The notes: a model not told the origin generated them from the letters alone. Counted from the first letter of the stretch, positions 48,647 through 60,965 are shown. The stretch: 64,000 nt of DNA from Sapria himalayana (GCA_029783825.1 JAREIK010003356.1:322047-386046), one strand, 5' to 3'. Made by a program: numbers and translations.

Positions 48647-50470
48647 TTTTATCTATATATCTATCTATTTATCAATCTATCTACCTATTTATCTGTCTAC
48701 CTATTTCGCTATCTATTTGCATATATATTTATATGTCTATCTATCTATTTGTTTATATATCTATTTTACTAACTATCTAACAATTTAACTGTCAATCAAA
48801 CTATCACTCTATTAGTCTATCTATTTATTTATCATTATATCTATCTTCCTATCTATCTATTAATCTATCTGTCTGTCTATTTATCTTTTTGGCTATCTAT
48901 CTATCTATCTATCTATATATCTATCTTTTTGGTTATCGATCGATCGATCTATCTATCTATCTATATTACTATTTGTCTATATATATATCTGCATTTATAT
49001 CCATCTCCATATCTACCTATTTTTTATCTAACTTTATTTTTTCTATTTGTCTATCTATCTTTCTATCTATCTCTTTCTATTTCTATTAGTCTATTTATCT
49101 TTCTATCTATCTATTTATCTATTTCTTTATCTATATGTCTATAATTATATTTGTTCATCTATCTATCAACATATCTATCTATTTTCTAATCTATATAGCT
49201 ATCTATCTATCTAATATATCTATTCGTATAACTATCTAACTCTCTAACTCTTTAACTATTTATTAAACTATTAGTATATCAGTCATTATATTTAACTTTC
49301 TATGAATCTATCTATCTATCTAACTAACTATCTATCTAGCTATCTATCAATTTATCTATCAGACTATCTATCTATTTTTCAATCTATATATCTTTCTATC
49401 TATCTACCTTTTTATCTGTCTTTTTTTCAAGAAATTTGTCTATCTATCTATCTATCTGTCAATCTATCTATCTATTTAAATATCTCTATCTATCTATTTG
49501 TCTAAGTGTATAACTAGTGATCTATCTATTTGTCTATTTGGAATTCTATCTATCTGTTAATGTATATATCTATCTTTCTTTCTATCTATCTATCTAAATG
49601 TCTATATTACTATCTATCTATCTATTTATTTATTTATCTATTCATCTATCAATCTATCTCTCTATCAGTATATTTGTTTATCTGTCTATCTTTCCATTTA
49701 TCTATCTGTATATTTGTCTATATGATTACCTATCTATCTATCTATCTATCTGATTATAATTCAATCTAACTATCAGACTATATGTATATATATATATCTA
49801 TATATCTATCTGTATCTACTTATCCTTCAATCTACTTTTTTGTCTATCTATATATATGTTTATTTGTCATTCTATAAATCTATCTATCTGTCTATTTTTT
49901 TAACACTCTATCTATTTATCTATCAAGCTGTCTATATGTTAATATGTCTAACTTTCTAATTATATATCAATTTGTCTATCTATCTATCTATCTATATATA
50001 TGTCTATATATCTATCTATCAATAATTTTTTTTTCTATATGTTTATATGTCTATCTATTTATTTATTTATCTATTTATCTGTCTATCTATCTACCCATCT
50101 ATCTCTTACCTATCTCTATATCTATTTGTGTATTTATCTATGTGTCTAATTATCTATTTGTCTATATATTTATTTTCCTAACAATCTGCCTATTTAACTA
50201 TCAATAGAACTATCAGTATATTAATAAATCTATGTATCTTTTTATCTATCCATATATCTATCTCCTATCAATCTATCCATCTATCTGTCTATCTATCTAT
50301 CTATCTAACTATTTGTCTATCTATATATCTGCCTTTCTACACGTCTACATATCTACATATTTGTTGATCAGTCTATCTTTCTATTTAGAAAGATAGAGAA
50401 AGAAAAAAAAATAAATATATAGATATATATCTTTCTATATATCTCTCTTTCTCTATCTTTCTATGTATCT
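48100..50470 (+). repeat. (TCTA)n array 4
   Basis: Begins at the inverted CACTA-A terminus and runs into the trinucleotide tract of the next CACTA-A copy. A (TA)n tract lies at about 48611-48644. GATCGATCGATC at about 48938 is a short local variant. Confidence 0.95.
50386..50463. repeat. Inverted repeat at the end of array 4
   Basis: TAGAAAGATAGAGAAAGA at 50386-50403 is the reverse complement of TCTTTCTCTATCTTTCTA at 50446-50463, giving 18-bp perfect arms around a 42-base spacer that itself contains ATATAGATATATATCT. It is the only place where a substantial GATA-strand stretch appears inside the arrays. Confidence 0.9.
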
Positions 50471-50473
50471 GTC

Positions 50474-50712
50474 TTTTCACCACTACAGCTATCATTGCCA
50501 CCACTACCATTGTCGTCATTGCCACTGCCACCGCTATTACTGCTGCTACCACCACTGTCGCCGCTACTACCACTACTCTAGCTCTTACCATTGCTGCTGC
50601 CATTGTTGCTACCACTATCGTTCTCACTGCTACCACTGTTGCTGCTGCCGGTGCTACCTCTGCTATGCCGCTACTACCACTACCGCCACTGCCACCACCA
50701 CCATTAATAATA
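50474..50712. repeat. Expanded trinucleotide tract, copy 5
   Basis: About 230 bp of CCA/CTG/CTA triplets, ending CCATTAATAATAAAAAATATGG, which aligns with GATAATAAAAGTGGG of the other copies. Low-complexity frames on both strands (50385-50795 minus, 50463-50729 plus). Confidence 0.8.
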
Positions 50713-50749
50713 AAAAATATGGTGGGTGATGATGCTTGACTGATAAACT

Positions 50750-50815
50750 TGAGATTGAGCGAGTTTTTGAGGAGGTGGCAAGCTGCTTTTCCCAAAACAG
50801 GAACCGATATTCCTC
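50750..50815 (-). other. Conserved exon-like fragment EYRVLF..EKQL, copy 3
   Basis: The minus strand reads QEEYRFLFWEKQLATSSKTR then SIS, matching copies 1 and 2. Product unknown. Confidence 0.4.
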
Positions 50816-51609
50816 CTGGAACAAAATGACACGACCCTACATGAGCATCATCATCAACATCATTCTAAGACATAGTACAATTAGAACCAATCATTGCATA
50901 ATCTAGAGAAATAAAACTTATTTACTCATACGTTTGCTTTGTACCATGTGAAAATTGCATATCAATATTATTACATAGATTTTTAAGACCAACCTCTATG
51001 TATCTAACTGGACTAGACCAAAAATAACATCCCAAAGCTTTAGGAAAAGTTTAATATCCATTGCGTTTATTACCTATATCAGTGAGCAATGCACGATGAT
51101 GACCATACCAGCCCGAGTAATTATACATTCAAAAGTGTTTCTGTGTGTAAATAGGTGTGTACCTCTGACAAAATATACATATCTACAAATAAATATATGC
51201 ACCCACTTATGTATATACTCGGTATATACATACATATATACTACAGCATAAAAGTACATATATACCGAGTATATACATATGTATATACTACAGCATAAAA
51301 GTAAGTATATACCAAGTAATACATATGTATATACTACAGTATATATGTTTGTATATACAAAGTATATACGTATAAATATACTCAGTATATACGAGCATAT
51401 ATACTATGTATATATGTACTTATATACTCTGTATATACGTAGATATATACTTAGTATATACGTACATTTAAACCAAGAATATATTTATGTATATACTACA
51501 GATTATATGTACATATATATAGTCACATAGCCTTAGATGACAAGCACACTTGTACTTTAATGCAAATATACATACCATCAAAGAAAACAAAAGAAAATAA
51601 TATAGGACT

Positions 51610-51725
51610 TAAAAAACACGCATATAGGTCTCTCAGGCATGGTCAGCATTTCTTGTTCTTTTTCTTCTGGTACTCCACGCAGATAGAGAACATTGTTACA
51701 CCTGCACATGGAGGATAACATACTA
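51610..51725 (-). other. Conserved exon-like fragment CRCNNVLYL, copy 2
   Basis: Part of a 60-codon minus-strand frame (51578-51760). The core reads SSMCRCNNVLYLRGVPEEKE and continues QEMLTMPERP. It is more intact than the copy at 5452-5545, which has a one-base shift after KELE. Not recognised. Confidence 0.4.
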
Positions 51726-51960
51726 CATTTACAAACTAAAAAATAATAACAAGCAGTCACAGATCTAAACTACGATGATGCATATCTGCACAAAATATGA
51801 GTGTAAAGAACAAAAATGCATTTACATTGAATTAATTTTTTGGTTCATCTCACAGCTTCAGAAGCTAAGGTGTTGTTCCCAACACCATGGAGCACTAGCG
51901 AAGGTTTTTACATACCTATAAAAAGGCTACAACTCTACCTAAAAATTTGGGGACACACAA

Positions 51961-52444
51961 ACATATTCACAGATATATAAAAACAGTTATTATAGACATG
52001 AACAAACACAAATTTAAGTTGATTGTCAAACAGCTTCAACAAAAATCTAAAAGATGTCCATCAATACTGTTTAGAGAGAAAGAGAGTGCAAAATAAAATA
52101 TTTTAGGAATAATAAAGATAATAAGTTAGGCCTCCTTTTGATAAAGCTGAAATCAGTAAATATAGGACCCATGCATTGTAATTACATAAAAGAAAATTTA
52201 TTCTGTACAAACCTATCAAATATTAAATCTTTTATCATACATAAGTTCATATATGAGCCTGAGGCCCAAGGGCTGGAATTAGGTAAGAGTTCGGCCCTTA
52301 TTTGTATTTTATCATATATGAGCATGACCAATGGACACTCTCATGCTATGTGCTTACATATTGTTGATATTATATCTTTTGTCATTTAATTTTAAGTTAG
52401 TGCAACAAATTAGTATTCTCCCATATATAATTATATTTTAGGAC
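51961..52444. other. Unassigned DNA between blocks A and B, copy 5
   Basis: An 83-codon frame at 52138-52389 has no recognisable motif and no partner elsewhere in the window. Nothing else was seen. Confidence 0.35.
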
Positions 52445-54060
52445 ACATAATGTAAATGTAGTTATAAATAGTTACATCTAGTTAAACAAATAGGTATATA
52501 TAGATATATGCATACAAGTAGTTATAAGTAGATATACATAAATGTATACAAAGTTATAAATAAATATATAGCTTTACATATATGTATACATAATTAAAAA
52601 TAAAGTTTATTTATTTATATAGAGTTTTTTATAGGTATACAAATATTTATATATAGTTATACACATATAGTTTAACATTATGTTGTATGTTTTTCTACAT
52701 ATAATTATAAATATAGTTACACGTGGTTATACATATAGTTACACGTATAGTTAAACTTATATTTATACATGTATGTATATATATTTTTTCATATAATTTC
52801 ATATATTATACATATAATTATGTATAGGTATGGATATACTAAAATACATTTTTTATATTAATATATAAAAATGTATATTAAATATATATTGTTAATTATA
52901 TATTTAAATATAGTTATGTATAAAGCTTTTATAGTTATACATATAGCAAGATAAAATTATTTATAGTTATATTTTATTATACATATAATATATATAGTTA
53001 TAAAAAATTATATATCGTTAAACATTTAGTTATATATATATATATATATTCACATGAGTAGTTATATTTAGTTTTACATAAATTTATACAAAGTTATAAA
53101 CAAATATTTAGATTAATAATATGTATACACATATGTATAAATAGTTAAAAATATAGTTATATTTAATTATATAAAGTTTTATTTGTTTTACAAATATTTA
53201 TATATAGTTATACACATATAATTAAACATATTGGTGTATGTTGTCCTACATGTAATTGTAAATATAGTTACATGTGGTTATACATATAGTTACACATAAA
53301 GTTATACTTATATTTATACATGTAGGTATATCATATAATTTTATATATTTATACATATAGTTATGTATAGGTATAGATAAGAAAAAATACATTTTTATAT
53401 ACTAATATATACAAATGAATATTAAATATAAGTTGTAAATTATATATTTAAATATAGTTATGTATAAAGCTTTTATAGTTATACATATAATAAGATACAA
53501 TTATTTATAGTTCTGTTATTATACATATTGTATATATAGCTATAAATATTTTTATTTAGTTAAACATATAGTTATATATACATATATTCATACAAATAGT
53601 TATACATAAATATATAACGTTATAAATAAATATATAGATTTAAATATATGTATACATAGTTACAAATATAGTTATATTAAATTATATAGAGTGTTATATA
53701 GTTATACAAATATTTATATATAGGGATACAACTATTTATATATAGTTATACACATATAGTTAAACATAATATTGTATGTTATTATACATTTAATTATAAA
53801 AATAGTTATATGTTGTTATACATATAGTTACGCATATAGTTATATTTATATTAATACATGTATGTATATATATATTTTTTATATAATTTTATATATGTAT
53901 GCATATAGTTATATATAGGTATATATATGGTAAAATACATTTTTATATACTAATTTATAAATGTATATTTAATATATGTTGTTAATTATATTTTTAAATA
54001 TAGTTATATATAATATTTTATAGTTATACATATAGTCAAAGATAATTATTTATAGTTATA
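52445..54060. repeat. Block B 540-bp AT-rich tandem units, copy 2 (three units)
   Basis: The GTTGTATG landmark and its variants lie at about 52680, 53231 and 53769 (spacings about 551 and 538). One unit more than at 42485-43480. Confidence 0.75.
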
Positions 54061-54317
54061 TGTTCTTATACCTTTGGGAATCAATGGCAAAATGACACAA
54101 AACAGAAAATAAACAAGTTCGGCTTGTAACAGATCAGAACAAAGTAAATGCGGTCTAGTATTTCAGGCATGCAATATATAAATATAAATACAATTTGAAT
54201 CACCCAAGAAACACGTGATGTCATCCACATAATAGAACAAAACTCAAGCAAAATAGGCAAAGTTTAGATCCACATCCAGATATGTCAACAAAGTGTGCCT
54301 CTTCCTGCTAAAATTGT

Positions 54318-54862
54318 TTATGATTTGCTGGCAATATAATTGGAAAACTAATCAAGACCCTCGTAGAGGCCCTCACCATAGGTAGCATAGGTGCTCTGAA
54401 TGTGCCAATGGCATTGGAGAAAAAAGTGAAGTCCTAGTTGTTAGTAATTTTAGCTGCATTCATCGCATTGGGAAGATCTTGCTTATTGGCAAACACTAGC
54501 AAAACTGCATCTCGAAGATTTTCCTTGTTTAGCATCCTATGCAACTCATCTCTGGCTTCAACAACTCGATCTCTATCATTGCTCTTCACCAAAAATATGA
54601 GACATTTGGTATTTTGGAAGTAATCCCTCCAGAAAGAGCAAATCTTGTCTTGACCCCGAATACCCCACATAGTGAAATTGATGTTTTTGTATTCAAAAAT
54701 CTCTACATTGAAGACAATAGTAAGAATTGTGGTGACAATATTACCAAGCTTCAACTTATACTGAATGGTTGTCTTAACGCCAACATCAAGACCTGGCATT
54801 AAAATTCTAATCTCCTTGTTGGCAAACAGCCTGTTGAATAGCTTTGTGAACATAAACCCCAT
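54318..54862 (-). pseudogene. ARF1: ADP-ribosylation factor (ARF1-type) pseudogene, copy 2
   Basis: Starts [20 protein letters not shown] and stays open for 142 codons, through [16 protein letters not shown] and [15 protein letters not shown] one-base deletion in the former Lys codon of the DKLG region (AAG to AA) then shifts the frame. Read past it, the frame continues [20 protein letters not shown], with TGG to TAG next, and stops where ARF1 ends. Total 545 bp against 546 for the parent. The P-loop reads GLDVGVKT (both loop changes unfavourable) and the switch 2 motif reads WGIRGQ. TIVF, FWRDYF and the Cys in (Q/K)C are shared with copy 1, so the sequence was already altered before the B block was duplicated. 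Confidence 0.93.
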
Positions 54863-54979
54863 TTCGTCCTCAAAATCTCAATCCCTTTGTCATATGGCAG
54901 TAAAGAATCTGATGAGAGAAAGAAATAGAATCAATAAACCTCAAGAGATGGTCAACAGAGAGGGAGGAGAACCTCTATA

Positions 54980-55505
54980 TGTTCTTATACCTATAGTATA
55001 TATAATTAAAAATAGAGTTATATATAGTTATACATATAATTATATATAGATATATTCATACAAGTAGTTATAAGTATTTATACATAAATATATACAAAGT
55101 TATAAATAAATATATAAATCTAATTATATGAATACATATAGGTATACATATATACAAATATAATTATATTTAATTATATAGAGTATTACATAGTCATACA
55201 AATATTTATATATAGTTATAAATATGTATGTAGTTAAAGATATTCTTATATATAACATTTTTATAGTTATACATATAGTAAAATACAATTATATATAGTT
55301 ATATATTATTAGACATATGATATATTTTGTTAAAAATATAGTTATTTAGAATTATTCATATAGTTATGAAATATTATATAGTTGAAAAAATAGTTATATA
55401 TAGTTATTAATATAGTTATAAAAATAGTTTACATAGTTACAAATATAGTTAAATATAATTTTGAAGAGTTTTATATATTTATAAAATATTTATAAATAGT
55501 TATAA
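54980..55505. repeat. Block B AT-rich unit after ARF, copy 2
   Basis: CTATATGTTCTTATACCTAT, then TATAGTTATA-type units. Homologous to 44390-44944. Confidence 0.65.
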
Positions 55506-55985
55506 TATACCATGATAACAACACATTCTAAAATGCCCAATTTGAATTACACCACTATAGAGAAAGAACTTGTATCAATAATATTTTCTCTTGGAAAATT
55601 AATATCATATTTAGTGGGAACCAAAGTCATAAAATATACTAAATATTCTATAATCAAATATCTCATAGAAAAGAAAGATGTCAGGCCTAGATTGATTTAA
55701 TGTATTTTACTATTACAATAGTTTTAACTAAAGATATTAGATAAGAAATGTACATATAATCAAAATTAAAAATAGCTTATCAAGATTAGAAAAAGAAAAT
55801 AAAAGAGTTGTTGAAGAAGATATCAGATAGAATTTTTTATTTGAACTAATTATAGTATTGAATGAAAATGTAACTCCATTATATATAGTATTGAATGAAC
55901 CTTATCATTGCAAGTAGTAATCTGATCAAATTTTGAGGCAAAGTGTTTTAGATGGGATATTAGTAGTATCTTGCAATAATGTAAC
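55506..55985 (+). pseudogene. Ty3/gypsy pol fragment, copy 2
   Basis: One frame (55512-55700) reads NLNYTTIEKELVSIIFSLGK, then LISYLVGTKVIKYTKYSIIK and VRPRLI before a stop. The RNase H Glu in TEKEL-type context is kept as IEKEL; YTDH is YTKY. After a break LSRLEKENKRVVEEDIR is readable, then TPLY and SDQILRQSVLD pieces that fit the RNase H to integrase linker. No LTRs are near, so only this part was captured. Confidence 0.78.
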
Positions 55986-57519
55986 TTTTTGCTCATGCTC
56001 TCACGAATTTGTGGAACATGTTAATATTTTTATGTGCTCAAGTATTTTTCTTCTCAAAATTAATGTTGATATTTACATATATATGTATGAATATAATGTG
56101 CATATACACTGCCCTACACACATACACACATTTATACATCCATATACATTAGTATGCATTATATATTAGCATAAACATTTTTGTACTTGTATATATATTC
56201 ACACATGTATCTACATTTTAAAAGTAGTGTGTATATACTTGTATGCATGCATATAATACTCTACAGCTATACAAACACACACATATACCTATATATGTAA
56301 TATATTTTTAAAGGTACACATGAAACTATTATATATGTGTGTATGTGTGTGTGTAAATGTATTTAAAATTTTTTGATTTTGAAAATTTAATTAAAATAAA
56401 ATATTATATATTGTACACAATTTATAAAATATTGTAAATTCTTTATATTTAAAACAAATATTTGAGTGTGTGTGTGTGTGTGTGTGAAGCATATTAATGC
56501 ATAAAATGAAATTATGAAGTAAATAAATAAGCTTCTATTTTATTCAAATTGTTGTTTTTTTAATATTTATATTAAAGTAACTATCATTATACTCATAGAA
56601 TTAAATGAAGTTGGCATATTTGTAAATTATTTTGGTTTTACAATAATGATAAAAATTAAAATATAGTTCATAAATAGATAATATTGTTTTTGTTTTTCTA
56701 TATAATTTTTTTATTAAAATATTAATGTCTATGATTCTACCTATTATTTATTATTATTAATAAATTTTTAGAAACTTTAAAATTCAAACAAATATAATGT
56801 AGTGCATATAAATACATGCCTTTATTATTTTGTAAAAAAATAATTATTTCTTTAATTATGTTCAAACATAATAGATTACCATATAAATTCAACAGTAAAT
56901 TTTTCTACAATTAATTATTTTTTTTTATTTTATTCAATATATATAAATGACCATTAAATATATGAATTTGTTTTTTTAAATAATTATTTTTAAATTTTAT
57001 TTTTCAAATTTAATACATTACAATATTTTTTTTATTAATAGTTACATTTCAAACTTTATTTATTTATAATAAATATAACATACTATATATTATGAGGGGC
57101 AAATTTTATTTTGTAAATAAATTTTATTTTTCAAGTTTTATCTTTGTAAATTGAAACTACATCACATATATATTTTAGAAATTTTTTTATAATATTTATT
57201 ACACACATTATTATTTGTTTTGAAATTTACAAAATAAATTTTAAAAAATGAACATTTTATTAGAATTTAATTTTATTTAAATGATATTAAGTAAAACAAA
57301 AATGCAAACCCTAAGCATATTAAATCATAATGATTTATACACACATATAAAAATACAATAAAAAACATTTAAGATTGAAATAATTAAATTTAAGTTCCTA
57401 AAATATATGGGAAAATGATATTTATACAATATCCAAAAAAAACTTGTATGAATGAGATGAATGATATGAATGGATATTAAATTTATAGAGCTTGTAGATA
57501 TACATGTAGTTGTAGTTAT
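55986..57519. other. AT-rich tail of block B, copy 2
   Basis: Homologous to 45441-46995, with (TG)n at about 56337-56353 and 56465-56485. At its end, GAATGGATATTAAATTTATAG leads straight into block C, which is missing in copy 1. Confidence 0.6.
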
Positions 57520-58746
57520 ATATATTTTTTCATGTAATTAAATATAATTAGATATAGCTATGTATAGGTATTAATGTAGATAAATACATTTTTATATAGT
57601 AATATGTTGATATACATAATGTTAAATACATTTAGATATAATTATATATCTATATATATGTATATTAAATATATGTTGTTATATTTATATATAGTTATGT
57701 TTATGTATTCTATTTTTATAGCTATAGATATAGTAAAATACAGTTATATATGAAATTCGAATTATATCACACATGCATATCGATATATAGTTATGTTTAA
57801 ATACACTTATATAAAATACACTTAAGTTTATGTATACTGTTTATATATAGTTATGTATATTGATGTAGAAATCAAGTCGACATAGCTTATACTATTTATG
57901 TATTCTGTTTATGTATTCTGTTTATATGTAGTTATGTATATTAATGTAGATAAATATATTTATATATAGTAATATGTTGATATACATATTGTTAGATACA
58001 TTTATATATAGTTATATATATATATATATATATATTAAATATACGTTGTTATATTTATATATAGTTATGTTTATGTATACTATTTTTATAGTTATAGATA
58101 TAGTAAAATACAATTATATAAGAAATTCAAAGTATATCACACATGCATATTAATCTATAGTTATGTTTAATATAAAATACACTTATGTTTATGTATACTA
58201 TTTATGTATACTGTTTATATATAGTTATGTATATTGATGTAGATATCAAGTTGGCATACTTTATACTATTTATGTAAACAATTTATGTATAATGTTTATA
58301 TATAGTTATGTATATTAATGTAGATAAATACATTTATATATAGTAATATGTTGATATACATATTGTTAAATACATTTATATATAGTTATATATATATGTG
58401 TGTGTGTGTGTGTGTTAAATATACGTTGTTATATTTATATATAGTTATGTTTATGTATACCATTTTTATAGTTATAGATATAGTAAAATACACTTATATG
58501 AGAAATTCGAATTATATCACACATGCATATTGATGTATAGTTATGTTTAAATACACTTGTATAAAATACACATATGTTTATGTATACTGTTTATATATAG
58601 TTATGTATATTGATGTAGATATCAAGTCAGCATACCTTATACTGTTTATGTATTCTGTTTATATGTAGTTATGTATATTAATGTAGATAAATATATTTAT
58701 ATATAGTAATATGTTGATATACATATTGTTAAATACATTTATATAT

Positions 58747-58748
<2 letters not shown>

Positions 58749-58822
<74 letters not shown>
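58749..58822. repeat. (TA)n microsatellite in a block C monomer
   Basis: About 36 uninterrupted AT dinucleotides, the longest such tract in the window, at the microsatellite position of the monomer. Confidence 0.95.
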
Positions 58823-58826
<4 letters not shown>

Positions 58827-59119
58827 TATACATTGTTATATTTAAATATAGTTATGTTTATGTATACTATTTTTATAGTTATAGATATAGTAAAATACAC
58901 TTATATAAGAAATTCAAAGTATATCACACATGCATATTGATCTATAGTTATGTTTAATATAAAATACACTTATGTTTATGTTTACTGTTTATATATAGTT
59001 ATGTATATTTATGTATAATGTTTATATATAGTTATGTATATTAATGCAGATAAATACATTTATATATAGTAATATGTTGAAATACATATTGGTAAATACA
59101 TTTATATATAGTTATATAT

Positions 59120-59122
<3 letters not shown>

Positions 59123-59187
<65 letters not shown>

Positions 59188-59190
59188 GTA
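59123..59190. repeat. (CA)n-(TA)n microsatellite in a block C monomer
   Basis: About 20 CA repeats followed by (TA)n, at the position occupied by (TA)n in most monomers and by (TG)n in the monomer at 58388-58414. Confidence 0.95.
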
Positions 59191-60324
59191 TATTAAAATA
59201 GGTTTTTATATTTATATATAGTTATGTTTATGTATACCATTTTTATAGTTATAGAAATAGTAAAATACACTTATATAAGGAATTTGAAGTATATTACACA
59301 TGCATATTAATGTATAGTTATGTTTAAATACACTTATATAAAATACACTTAAGTTTATGTATAATGTTTATGTATACTGTTTATATATAGGTATGTATAT
59401 TGATATAGATATCAAGTCGGCAAACCTTATACTATTTATGTATTCTGTTTATGTATTCTGTTTATGTATTCTGTTTATATGTAGTTATGTATATTAATGT
59501 AGATAAATATATTTATATATAGTAATATGTTGATATACATATTGTTAAATACATTTATATATAGTTATATATATATATATACATACATATACACACATAT
59601 ATATTAAATATATGTTGTTATATTTATATATAGTTATGTTTATTTATACTATTTTTATAGTTATAACTATAGTAAAATACACTAATATAAGAAATTCAAA
59701 GTATATCACACATGCATATTGATGTATAGGTATGTTTAATATAAAATACATTTATGTTTATGTATACTATTTATGTATACTGTTTATATATAGTTATGTA
59801 TATTGGTGTAGATATCAAGTTGTCATACCTTATATTATTTAAGTATAATATTTATGTAAACTATTTATGTATCAAGTTTATATATAGTTATGTATATTAA
59901 TGTAGATAAATACATTTATATATTGTAATATGTTGATATACATATTGTTAAATACATTTATATATAGTTATATATATATATATATATGTATATTAAATAT
60001 ATGTCGTTATATTTATATTTAGTTATGTTTATGTATACCATTTTTATAGTTATAGATATAGTAAAATACACTTATATTAGAAATTTGAATTATATAACAC
60101 ATGCATATTGATGTATAGTTATGTTTAAATACACTTGTATAAAATACACATGTTTATGTATACTGTTTATATATAGTGATGTATATTGATGTAGATTTCA
60201 AGTTAGCATACCATATACTATTTATGTATTCTGTTTATATGTAGTTATGTATATTAATGTAGATAAATATATTTATATATAGTAATATGTTGATATACAT
60301 ATTGTTAAAAACATTTATATATAG

Positions 60325-60362
<38 letters not shown>

Positions 60363-60965
60363 TATATGTTGTTATATTTATATATAGTTATGTTTATGTA
60401 TACTATTTTTATAGTTATAGATATATTAAAATACACTTATATAAGATATTCAAAGTATATCACACATGCATATTGATGTATAGTTATGTTTAATATAAAA
60501 TACACTTGTGTTATTTTCACTATTTATGTATACTGTTTATATAAAGTTATGTATATTAATTTAGATATCAAGTTCGCATGCCTTATACTATTTATGTAAA
60601 CAATTTATGTATAATGTTTATATATAGTTATGAATATTAATGTAGATAAATACATTTATATATAGTCATATGTTGATATACATATTGCTAAATACATTTA
60701 TATATTGTTATATATATATATATATATATATTTATATTAAATATACATAGTTATATTTATATATAGTTATGTTTATGTATACTATTTTTATAGTTATAGA
60801 TATAGTAAAATACACATATATAAGAAATTCTAATTATATCACACATCCATATTGATGTATAGTTATGTTTAAATACACTTAAATAAAATACACATATGTT
60901 TATATATTTTGTTTATGTATACTATTTATATATAGTTATGTATATTGATGTAGATATCAAGGCAG

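Larger units (their letters stand above)
50713..51960 (+). mobile_element. CACTA-A copy 5, block A
   Basis: GATTGAGCGAGTTTTTGA, GACATAGTACAATTAGAACC, TTTGTACCATGTGA and GAGCAATGCACGATGATGAC follow in the order seen at 4580-5040 and 38500-38940. A TATATAC minisatellite lies at about 51205-51520. The left part of the element is replaced by array 4. Confidence 0.75.
57520..60965 (+). repeat. Block C satellite: nine monomers alternating as a dimer
   Basis: The landmark AATATGTTGATATACAT or close variants occur at 57601, 57971, 58345, 58708, 59071, 59524, 59937, 60294 and 60667 (spacings 357-453, most 357-374). Two monomer types alternate strictly. Type A has TTCGAATTATATCACAC or a close variant and GTTTAAATACACTT. 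Type B has TTCAAAGTATATCACAC and GTTTAATATAAAATACAC. The order is A-B-A-B-A-B-A-B-A. Each monomer has a (TA)n-type tract before TTAAATATA. Frames at 58348-58533 and 58746-58940 are artefacts. Confidence 0.9.

Noticed and set aside
50385..50795. A 136-codon minus frame and an 88-codon plus frame rich in His/Tyr/Cys
   Set aside because: Same trinucleotide artefact. The frame ends in TCTA repeats on one side.
52138..52389. An 83-codon frame
   Set aside because: Biased to chance in AT-rich DNA; no partner, motif or splice context. Listed only as unassigned DNA.
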